Below are positions 49,698 to 58,518 of a DNA stretch of 64,000 nt, piece after piece; the first letter of the stretch is position 1, and each line of letters begins with the position of its first letter. A model generated the notes under the pieces. It made no database searches. It was given only the letters and a program-made list of their open reading frames with translations, and was not told the origin of the DNA. The position numbers were made by a program, and so were the translations under genes. Source of the stretch: Oryzias latipes (taxonomy: Eukaryota > Chordata > Actinopteri > Beloniformes > Adrianichthyidae); the NCBI RefSeq assembly GCF_002234675.1, contig NC_019880.2, forward strand, positions 22,282,289 through 22,346,288. The letters run 5' to 3'.

Positions 49698-50429
49698 GAT
49701 GCCGTGTCAACTGACCGCAAACCAGCAACTGTGCTCTTTTGAAGGAAGAGGGGAAACATAAATCGAGAGGAAGTTGCGCAAGACACGGGAGTGGGAGCTG
49801 GAGGAGCCTGACATTCCCTGTTTCTGGAACAAAAACAGAAAAGCACAGATTAAAGGTTTGCTCAAGACATTTTAGCCTGAAGTTTTTAGTGCAAAATAAA
49901 TTCCTGTGAGGCTGCAGCACATCAAGAGTTTAACTTTTTAATGACGATGAAGGTTTGAACAAACATCTGCTGCACAACTTTTAATGACTATTTTTATTTT
50001 GCAATGAAGTGAAGTTGAAAAACACAGAAAACACAGAGCCTGACTTGAAATGAATAAATGTAGACTTCTCTGAATCCTCACCCCACTGACTGAGATCAAA
50101 CAGAAACATTTGTTGTTAAAAATGATGCACAGAGACATTTCAGGGTTCAGTGGTGAAGATGAAAAGCTGAGTGGGAGTGAGGGCCTGAGAGGCAGAACTG
50201 TGGAGCAACAGCTCAGATCAGGACACACACCAGAAGTTTCATTTGTTAATCTTTTGGTTTGGCTTTACTACGGCTTCATGATCCAAAGTTGTGTTTTTCC
50301 TCTAAAAGATGTGCTTTAAATCTTTTTTCCTTATATGCGCTTCATGATCCCTGCAAGGAACAGTTCTCAAAGTCGGCTTGAGCAGATGATTCACGTGTCC
50401 ACAGTTTCAATTGTTTTTTAGGACTTTCT
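49698..50429. other. Upstream region of the factor D gene, no other gene
   Basis: Should contain its promoter and 5' UTR. No TATA box was identified with confidence. Confidence 0.4.
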
Positions 50430-51559
50430 TTTTTAACTCTTGGGCTGTTGTGATTAAAGTTTAAGCACTGAGCTGTTTCAAACTTAAAGTCTCGTTTTAG
50501 TGAATAAAAACGGATTGCTTGGCAATAGTGCTCTGATTGATAAATGATTACTTCATCGTGTCTCACTGTCATCCGGAAACTTGTGGCGGGAAAGAGTGAC
50601 AGTTATTCTAGCAGCCACAGGATGGTAGCAGGGCGCTGCAGGGATTCGAGGTGTTTTACTTGATTCATCTCATTTTCTCAGCTGTAGCAGATCAATGACA
50701 TGTATTATGATTGCATAATGTGAATGTAGTGGGTAAAAAAAGAGAGAAAATAACCCCCCCCCCTTCTTTTTCAATCTTATTTTAACAACATTGGTTTGAG
50801 TTGGGTGCGTTACACATGGCCATCAGTAGGTGGTGCTGTTGGTGCTACTATGCCGCTTTGGACAATCAACATAGAAAGTGAAGACATGGCTCCGTTATAA
50901 AAACAAGCTACAGCCTGATCAGACGTGTTTTGGATTTGTCCACACTTGGAGCTCTACCGCCTTTGGCAACACAAACACCCTAACTGTGTGCCACTTTTTA
51001 ACTCTTGGGCTGTTGTGATTAAAGTTTAAGCACTGAGCTGTTTCAAACTTAAAGTCTCGTTTTAGTGAATAAAAACGGATTGCTTGGCAATAGTGCTCTG
51101 ATTGATAAATGATTACTTCATCGTGTCTCACTGTCATCCGGAAACTTGTGGCGGGAAAGAGTGACAGTTATTCTAGCAGCCACAGGATGGTAGCAGGGCG
51201 CTGCAGGGATTCGAGGTGTTTTACTTGATTCATCTCATTTTCTCAGCTGTAGCAGATCAATGACATGTATTATGATTGCATAATGTGAATGTAGTGGGTA
51301 AAAAAAGAGAGAAAATAACCCCCCCCCCTTCTTTTTCAATCTTATTTTAACAACATTGGTTTGAGTTGGGTGCGTTACACATGGCCATCAGTAGGTGGTG
51401 CTGTTGGTGCTACTATGCCGCTTTGGACAATCAACATAGAAAGTGAAGACATGGCTCCGTTATAAAAACAAGCTACAGCCTGATCAGACGTGTTTTGGAT
51501 TTGTCCACACTTGGAGCTCTACCGCCTTTGGCAACACAAACACCCTAACTGTGTGCCAC
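50430..51559. repeat. Tandem duplication, 2 x 565 bp, apparently identical copies
   Basis: The sequence from 50430 to 50994 is repeated from 50995 to 51559 (for example aactcttgggctgttgtg at 50435 and 51000, and the C10 run at about 50754 and 51319). I found no difference between the copies by eye, even in the homopolymers. No gene lies in the unit; a 48-codon frame on - is repeated only because the DNA is. Confidence 0.92.
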
Positions 51560-51923
51560 TTGCTACTTTTAGGGCTGGCGCTGGTAACAATTGGGGGTTT
51601 GTCCGGATCATTTTACTGGAAGTAACTGCTAGAGTGCGAGTACAGCGTTCAGGGTGCCCAGAACCTCAGGGAAGGCTACAGCCCCATGTTTGATCCGGAG
51701 AGTCTCTACCACCTTTGAAATGTCATGAACACCAACGCACCTCGGCAGGCGCTGATTTTCAGGCGCTAGTAACATGAAGATATGGTTAAGAAGGTTCTCA
51801 TAGGCTTTCTCTGTCTTAAAGTTGAGTCATGGCGTCTGGATTTTTGGTTTTAGGCTTTCGAAGCTTTTAAGTCCAGATGGCATGATTTAACTTCAGGAAA
51901 TGATGAAGATTTGTGTCATGAGT
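51560..51923. other. Intergenic DNA, no gene recognised
   Basis: No coding frame or repeat end that I can support. Confidence 0.4.
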
Positions 51924-52250
51924 AGGGGTGTAACGGTACACGTAGTTTTACCGAACCATTTCGTATTTTTTGTTTGTTTATTTTTCCCCTCCAAATGTAT
52001 TAACCCTTGTGCTATCTTAGATGACCCCCCCCTTACATTGACGTGTTCTCCCTACCATGATAAAGGTGGAAAGATTTCATGTAATCCATGGACACCAGTG
52101 AAGATCACAAATCATTGAAGAAAAAAGGTTCAGAGCACTGTCTAATGGGTCTAGATGACCCAACTCCCAATGTTAAAGTGCCTAGGATAGCACAAGGGTT
52201 AACTTTGCGCCAAGGCGGAACAAATGTTACTTGTGGTATTCCGCCAAAAC
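51924..52250 (+). mobile_element. Possible hAT-type fragment, interrupted by a TTAA MITE
   Basis: Starts aggggtgtaacggtacacgtagttttaccgaacc, a common fish hAT end. It is cut at 52000 by the 195-bp MITE, and no opposite end was found. Confidence 0.4.
52004..52198 (+). mobile_element. piggyBac-type MITE, copy 3 (intact TTAA on both sides)
   Basis: The left end CCCTTGTGCTATCTTAG and the inverse right end CCCTTGTGCTATCCTAG match at 16 of 17 bases. TTAA occurs at 52000-52003 and 52199-52202. This is the best-preserved copy and defines the family. Confidence 0.92.
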
Positions 52251-52626
52251 TCTCAATGGTGTTTGACCTCACGCGCTTGTAGGAAGTAGGGGGGGTCAGA
52301 GCATGGGAACGCACAGCGCAAAAGTGTGTGTGAGCGTGCGTTCATGGTGTGTTGCTCAGTTTGCCGGAACAGAAATAAAAAAAGTTTCCTCCAAAGATTT
52401 TTAGAGAGCACCACCGCTCCCATGTATCTGACAGGGATTGATGTCTGGTTGCTGCCTTGGTTAGACAACATAAACTTTAAAGTCTGACGTGGCTCCAAGC
52501 AACCTGTCGATGATTTTCAAACAACAGGCAACAGACAAATCCTTTTCCCTGTTGAGACAACAGCCAGTCTGGTCTCCAGAGAGGAGCCACAACATGATGG
52601 GTTGATGCCAATTGAGTTTCCCTGAA

Positions 52627-52692
52627 ACCCTTGTGCTATCCTAGGGACTTTAACATTGGGAGTTGGGTCATCTAGACCCACTAGATGGATTT
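52627..52692 (-). mobile_element. Partial piggyBac-type MITE, copy 4
   Basis: cccttgtgctatcctagg...tttaacattgggagttgggtcatctagacccactaga is the reverse complement of the right third of copy 3. The rest is missing. Confidence 0.75.
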
Positions 52693-52765
52693 TTGGATAC
52701 TGATTTGATGACTAAAAAAATAAATCACAACCAACTCAGTTTTGCTCCCGCTGCCTTTATTTGTA

Positions 52766-52906
52766 ACCCTTATGCTATCTTAGGCACTTTAACATTGAGA
52801 GTGGGGTTATCTAGACCCCACTAGACAGTGCTCTGAACATTTTTTCTTCTATGGTTTGTTATCTTCACTGGTCTCCATGGGTTACATGAAATCCTCTATG
52901 TCCCAG
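52766..52906 (-). mobile_element. Partial piggyBac-type MITE, copy 5
   Basis: cccttatgctatcttaggcactttaacattgag...cagtgctctgaacattttttcttc...ccatgggttacatgaaat is the reverse complement of about two thirds of copy 3. The far end is missing. Confidence 0.78.
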
Positions 52907-53135
52907 TGGCTCCCTGGAGCATTTTCAAAAATGTTTGAAAATGTAAAAAGATGGGGGAGAGAAATATATTTTTTGTTTTAATATGGTTTCTGTAGGAGAA
53001 AAAAAAGACACAAACATTCTTAACGTTTTCCAATGCTGTAAGAATGTGTAGAATAAATATTAAATTTCAACATTTCTGTCAACGAAGATTTGCGTCATAG
53101 CCTGCGACACACGTTTCTACCAGCAGGTGGCTGAT

Positions 53136-53470
53136 GTAAATCGAACCACCGTCAGTTCCGTGCATTGCTTGATGAAGTTGAAAGCAAATATTCTGATCTC
53201 CTGCTACACATTAAAGTCTGATGGCTGTCCAGGGTGACGTTTTGCGTCTGTTTCGAACACATGAAAACATTCCTGAAAAGCAAAGACCTGAACTACCCGC
53301 AACTGGAAGATCCTGAGTGGCTGGAAAAGCTGCACTTTTTGGTGGATATGACTGTGACAAGCCACCTGAACGAGCTGAATGAAAGTCTCCAGGCGCAGCA
53401 TACGCTTGAAGCTGTTCTGTCATTCCAGCACAAGCTGGCTGTCTTTGCAAAGATGTACAGCGTAAAGACG
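53136..53470 (+). pseudogene. hAT-transposase-derived gene fragment (ZBED5/GTF2IRD2-like)
   Basis: One frame reads SNHRQFRALLDEVESKYSDL, LLHIKV, stop, WLSR, then FCVCFEHMKTFLKSKDLNYP, QLEDPEWLEKLHFLVDMTVT, SHLNELNESLQAQHTLEAVL, SFQHKLAVFAKM. This order matches the C-terminal half of hAT-transposase-like proteins such as ZBED5, FAM200 and GTF2IRD2, where the motif is normally VRWLSRG. The TGA replaces the Arg codon CGA, a single C-to-T change. No zinc finger or dimerisation end is nearby. A relic, either of a transposon or of a gene copied from one. Confidence 0.75.
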
Positions 53471-54446
53471 ATGCTGCTGTGTTTTACCCTTGCACTGACT
53501 TGCTTTGCATTTGCACAGAAATCAAACTCAACTGTATTTATTTCATTTTATGTACTTTACCTTTTTCAAAAGGCTGCTGTTTTCTTTTTTATAAACGCAG
53601 GCTGCGTTTTATTGCACTGTGTTCAGTTCCCAGAGGGGGCACGTCATCATGCACGTGCCATTTTGTTGTTTTTTGTTCGAATCCTCAAAACAAAAATGAC
53701 CTCAAAAATTGGATTTCTTTATTCCATTTCTTTAATTTTATCAAAGCAATGAAAGATAATTCATTGATATTGTAATGAGGTTAAACTTGCACAACAGAGC
53801 AGTCACGTGACGCGTCGTTCTCCGCAGAATGCACTGCAGGACAAATAAACATTTAATCATGAATACTCATAACGTATTTGTAGCAACTTAGTCATTTTGA
53901 TAGTAGGCTAATATAGCTAATATAGATACATATTTCGCATGCGTTGCCTTCATTATAGGGCTTAACCCTTGTGTGGTGTTCATATTGTTGTTACTCAGCC
54001 AGTGTTCGTGGGTCTGGTGGACCCGTTGCATGTTGTGGTTTTTAATGCCTCACAATCAAACACTTTGATGTTAAAATACTCAACAGATGTTTACCTCATC
54101 CAATTACAAGCAGTTTATTTGGTTAATATTTGCCCTTTACCTTTGTTAGATCACATTCAAAACTCATTATTTAAAACGTGATAAAGAAAATCAATTAAAA
54201 TCAAGATATGATTGGAAACAAATTTTCAAGTGAAGCAATGGTTTTCAAAACTACTAACTTTTATTTATTTGAACACAGAAACTGAACCCATTCAGGTGCA
54301 CAACACAAGCTGAACACATAGAGTAAACCTATTAGTCAAGACAACACATCAGCCCCATTGAACACATGGCCTTCTAGCCACTAGCCTGTACAACACATGG
54401 TCCTGGCTGATGGCTTTGTTTTGGAACTGGCTGATGCTCAATCTAA

Positions 54447-54722
54447 ATTGTAAATGGTAAATTGCGTATACTTATATAGCGACTTTCTTCCAACAAGGAC
54501 AAAGTGCTTTACAGTCACAGACCCATTCACCCAGTCACACACACATTCAGACACTGGTGGCGGCTCCGCTGCCAAACACAGGCGCCCGCCTACCACCAGA
54601 AGCAAGGTGGGGTTCAGTGTCTTGCCCAAGGACACTTTGACTCATGGGCCTGCAAGGCGGGAATTGAACCTGCAATCTTACGATCAGGGGTCGACCACCC
54701 TTCCGCTGCACCACGGCCGCCC
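54447..54722 (-). mobile_element. tRNA-derived SINE, copy 2, with 8-bp target duplication
   Basis: Reverse orientation of the 25301 family: on the minus strand ggcggccgtggtgcagcgg, ggttcaattcccgcc (B box) and gtccttgggcaagacactgaaccccacctt, ending in the tagcgactttc/atatagcg-type tail. The flanks CAATCTAA (54439-54446 and 54723-54730) are identical. Confidence 0.85.
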
Positions 54723-54729
54723 CAATCTA

Positions 54730-54894
54730 ATCATCTTCTTCAGAGTCACTGTCAGACTCTGAATTTTCAGAAATGTGATCCTCCAATTCTGAAACCTCCT
54801 CTTCTGAATCGTCTCCCTCTACATCATCCTCAAAAACGTCTCTCTCTTCTAAAATCAATTCCAGGGCCCTCTGCGCAGAAAGTCTTTTGGCCAT
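54730..54894 (-). pseudogene. N-terminus of a piggyBac (PGBD-like) transposase
   Basis: From the ATG at 54894 the minus strand reads MAKRLSAQRALELILEERDV followed by a strongly acidic stretch (FEDDVEGDDSEEEVSELEDH, ISENSESDSDSEEDD) and a stop. Acidic N-termini of this kind precede the catalytic DDD domain in PGBD4-like proteins. No catalytic domain follows on either side of the SINE, so only a 55-residue stub is left. Confidence 0.7.
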
Positions 54895-55075
54895 TTTGAT
54901 CAGTTGTGATAAGAAACCACACTGGCAAAGCTATATTTATAGTGTCCCGCCTCCAATTTGTAGCAGATCTTTATCTGCTATGTGAGATATTAAAGATTCC
55001 CGCAAGAAAGTCAAATGATCAAATGTGCGGGAGAACGAGAGCAAACAGAGTTGATGCTTGAATTATTCTAACAAT

Positions 55076-56192
55076 AGCCGCGGTTACATGGGCAGAATAT
55101 CTTGATCGGATCAATGGTCGGGTTAAAATTCACCCGTGCACATGGGCACAGAAAACCTTTTTCCGATTAGAACAAACGTTCCCATGGCTCACACTCTCGT
55201 TCGGAATGAATCATTTGAGCATGCGCAGTAGTGTAAAAATCACCCGGATGCGGATATAGGTCCCGTTGTAAACAAACCGCTTCCACAGACATTTATGCAG
55301 CAGCTCGGTAACATACGAGACGATCTTCCAAACGTGCTTTTATTAATGTCATGAATATTATGAATTGCCTGTTCGCTCATCGTTATATTTAATCTGTGTG
55401 GTCAGTGCTTTTTTTGTGGAAGAATTAAGCTGGACGAAAGCTTAGGACAGACTAACACGGGCTAACATCATTAGCCTGATGGATGGACACAAAATCCAGG
55501 ACCGTGCAAGAAACGCAGCAATCTGCAGCTTTCTAAGGACTGAGCGACATTTATTTCTGCTCTGAAAGTTCACACAGACCGCCCCAAAGCCACTCTGTGA
55601 GCTAGCGGCCCGAGCTCTGTTCGAACACGGTTCCTCCTGAGTCCTGCAGCCGCTAACCCAGAGCGGCGGGACTGCTTGCAGTCTGAATTCTCCCACACAT
55701 AACAAAACAACAAAACGCACACGTAAAAAAGCCCCCCCCCCCCCGACACAAAATTATTAATCCAGCTGCTCTGCTCACTCGGGTGCCAGTGGACCGAGTG
55801 AGCGTCAGGGGGCACGAAGCGCTCCTCCTCCGAATCTCCCCCGTGAGGGGTGTAAGAGAGGGGAGAGCCAGCGGGGCGAGAGCGGAGCGGCGCTTTTCAA
55901 GGGGCGTCCGCAGAGCTGGTCGGTCCCGTATGCGCTCCAAAGCTTTCTCACAGCGAAACACCTTCTATGCGTGACGTAAACCAGAGCAGCAGTGACACAC
56001 GATCGGAATGACCGTTTACATGCTCCACGATCGGATAAACGATCGGTATAACCCACCTATCTCGATCGGAAAGAAATTCTGATCCGAATGAGTCTGACCG
56101 GGGCAGAGTATTCCGAACGGCGCGTTTACATGACGCATTTTCTTTCCGATCAGGCGTTCATTCCGATTACTTTTGCCCATGTAAACGCGGCT
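55076..56192. mobile_element. MITE-like DNA element nested in the piggyBac element (1117 bp)
   Basis: The left end AGCCGCGGTTACATGGGCA and the inverse right end AGCCGCGTTTACATGGGCA match at 18 of 19 bases. The flanks are the 3-mer AAT on both sides (55073-55075 and 56193-56195). Subterminal GATCGGA motifs recur in both halves. A 3-bp duplication points to a PIF/Harbinger-like origin, although AAT is not the usual TWA. No transposase was recognised. The centre (55440-55970) is GC-richer and of unknown origin. Confidence 0.75.
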
Positions 56193-56287
56193 AATGTTGC
56201 AACCTTGTGCGGGAACCGCAGGTGCAGAAACAGAACTCACATTTACAGTGAATCTTTCTCTCTCTGCCACTCTCTCTCTCTCTTTCT

Positions 56288-56309
56288 CACTGGTCACACA
56301 CACACACAC

Positions 56310-56349
<40 letters not shown>

Positions 56350-56366
56350 ACACACACCCACACACA
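56288..56366. repeat. (CA)n microsatellite with CCCA interruptions
   Basis: Runs of CACACA broken by cccaccca blocks. Confidence 0.95.
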
Positions 56367-56689
56367 GCAGGCCCAGACAGGTGGAGGACAGATTGTAGGT
56401 ACATAAAAACATCAATTTCCACACTTCTATTAGCCCTGGGTCCAGTGGTCCCGAACATCTTATATTTTTAAAGAAATGTGTTGGGGGGGTATACGGTGTG
56501 TGGTCATTAAAAATGTATTCTGATATCTGTTCTTCACAGAAAATGAGCCAAGGCCAGTGAGTCTGAGTTTGAAAAATTAATTAATTGTATCATTTTTCTT
56601 TTGATAAAAAATGAAAATGGGTCCCACAGACCCGAACACCACATAAGGGTTAAATAGGGCTTTTAATATTTTGCGGCTCCAGACATATT

Positions 56690-56744
56690 TGTTTTTTTTG
56701 TTCCAAAATGGCTCTTTCAACATTTCGGGTTGCCGACCCCTGGT
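56690..56744. mobile_element. hAT end fragment
   Basis: aatggctctttcaacatttcgggttgccgacccctg resembles the right end of the hAT element at 17044-18149 (tggctct...gttcctgacccctg). Confidence 0.5.
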
Positions 56745-56747
56745 CTA

Positions 56748-57010
56748 GTAAATGGTAAATGGCGTATACTTATATAGCGCTTTCTATCCTTTTTCAAAGG
56801 GCCAAAGCGCTTTACAGTCACAGTCCCATTCTCCCATGCACACACACATTCACACACTGGTGGCGGCTCTGCTGCTGAACACTGACACCAACCTCCCACC
56901 AGAGGCAAGGTGGGGTTCAGTGTCTTGCCCAAGGACACTTCGACACATGGGCGTGCAAGGCGGGAATTGAACCTGCAATATTATGATCATGGGTCGCCGG
57001 CCCCTGGGTG
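56748..57010 (-). mobile_element. tRNA-derived SINE, copy 3
   Basis: Reverse orientation: taaatggcgtatacttatatagcgctttc tail at the left, ttcagtgtcttgcccaaggacac body, aattgaacctgcaat (B box) and a decayed head near 57000. No target duplication confirmed. Confidence 0.78.
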
Positions 57011-58104
57011 GCCGTGGAAACAGCCTCAGAAACAGCCTCAGATGCTGTTTCTCCAATCTGTGAAGACATAAGCCCCAAGGAGATGTTAAAGAGCAGTGGA
57101 AGGAGGTTGATTTCCTCACCAACAACTTCTGGTGCAGGAGTCCTCTTTCCATCATGTCTGACAAGTCTCTACGTCTTCCATTCTAAGTTTCTCGTCTCCT
57201 TCCTGGATCAGTTGTTGTTACTTCGGGTCACCATGGATCCCATAAGAAAGTTCTGTTCATTCATTATTTTGGCTTTATTTTATATTGAATGATCTTTTTG
57301 ACACTACCCTCTGCATTTACCCGGACTTGGGACCGGCACAAAGAAGCACTGGATTGTGTTCCCTTGTGGTTGCATTACTATTTGTGATTCCAAGAAATAA
57401 ATATATTGCTTAAAGATTATAAATTATATTTGTATTTGTATATTATGTAGTGGCTGCATTAGTATTATATTTGTTTATAAACTATTTTATTAATTAAAAA
57501 TCACATATATTTATATTAGAATAATATGACTTAATGAATTACGTGTTTCTGTTGTGTTTATGCTATGTTTGTTTATAAAATAGCTTCTTATATTTAATTA
57601 AAAAAATTTTTCCAAGGAATTGGAACAAGAGGCTTTTGTAACAATTTCTCAGCAGATTAACAACTTATAATACATGTCCAAAACAAAGTGTAATAAAATC
57701 TGCTTCTTTCTTCAACAATTTTAAATTTATGATTAAAATAAAGTGTCTTCAAGGGATTATTAACAATTGTACATTTTTTTCTAACCCAACTCTTTCCAGT
57801 TGGATTGTGGGAAAACTGGAGCTCCCAGAGAAAACCCAAACCTGTTTCCATTTCCATTTATTTCACAACATTTTACTTCATTTATAAAGAACTTTTCATT
57901 CATCTGTAACTCATGGTGCTTCATGGTTAAGAAAGACCCTTTAATAACCAAACAAAAACAAAAAATAAATATTTACATAAAAATAAAACTAAAGGTAACA
58001 AATTTAAGAGATTCCTACATTATAGCTAAGTCATTGGTACCTCCCTCCCCCCTCCCTTCAGAACATTTAACCCCCCAACAATCACTTCCCGCCTTGCCCA
58101 CCCA
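57011..58104. other. Intergenic AT-rich DNA, no gene recognised
   Basis: No coding frame or repeat end that I can support. Confidence 0.4.
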
Positions 58105-58310
58105 TGTGTCAAAATGTCCTTGAGCAAGACACTGAACCCCACCTTGCCTCTAGTGGGGGGGTGTGAACCTCCAGTGTGTGCATGTGTGTGTTAATGTGTG
58201 TGTTAACGTGTGTTAATGGATGAATGGGTTTGTGACTGTAAAGCGCTTTGTGCCTTTAAAGAAGGTAGAAAGCGCCATACAAGTGTACACCATTCACCCT
58301 TTACCTTTAA
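58105..58310 (+). mobile_element. tRNA-derived SINE, copy 4 (5'-truncated)
   Basis: Lacks the tRNA head. Has aaaatgtccttgagcaagacactgaaccccaccttgcctct, a short GTGTGTTAA expansion, and the tail gtgactgtaaagcgctttgtgcc...gaaagcgccatacaagt. Confidence 0.75.
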
Positions 58311-58518
58311 TAACCCAATAAAAAGAAAATACATATTTACATCAAAATAAAACTAATTAAAGGAAACAAATAACCAAAAATAATGCACCCCAAAAATTCA
58401 GCACTAACACAGAACACACCACATTGTGAACTTAAGAGATTCCTACAGCTAAGTACCTCCCTCCCCCCTCCCTGCAGAACATTTAACCCCCCCAACAATC
58501 GCACTAATACAGACATTT

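Larger units (their letters stand above)
53966..56649 (-). mobile_element. piggyBac-type element, internally deleted, carrying nested inserts (2684 bp)
   Basis: The left end CCCTTGTGTGGTGTTC and the inverse right end CCCTTATGTGGTGTTC match at 15 of 16 bases. TTAA flanks both sides (53962-53965 and 56650-56653), and the subterminal gggtctggtggacccg and gggtcccacagacccg correspond. Inside are a transposase N-terminus (54894-54730), a SINE (54447-54722) and a MITE (55076-56192). Without those two the element is about 1.3 kb, too short for a full transposase. It was therefore non-autonomous before the inserts arrived. Confidence 0.88.

Noticed and set aside
50342..51137. Duplicated small protein MTVRHDEVIIYQSEHYCQ
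   Set aside because: The repetition comes from the 565-bp tandem DNA duplication. The ORF is short, differs at its C-terminus and has no family resemblance.
10253..52314. Recurrent small protein beginning MDPSEDHKSLKKKGSEHC (10253, 52088) and its antisense partner
   Set aside because: It occurs only inside copies of the 205-bp TTAA MITE and shifts frame at their ends. The repetition reflects the MITE, not a gene.
56088..56471. 127-codon ORF rich in Thr-His
   Set aside because: It is a translation of the CA microsatellite joined to the MITE end.
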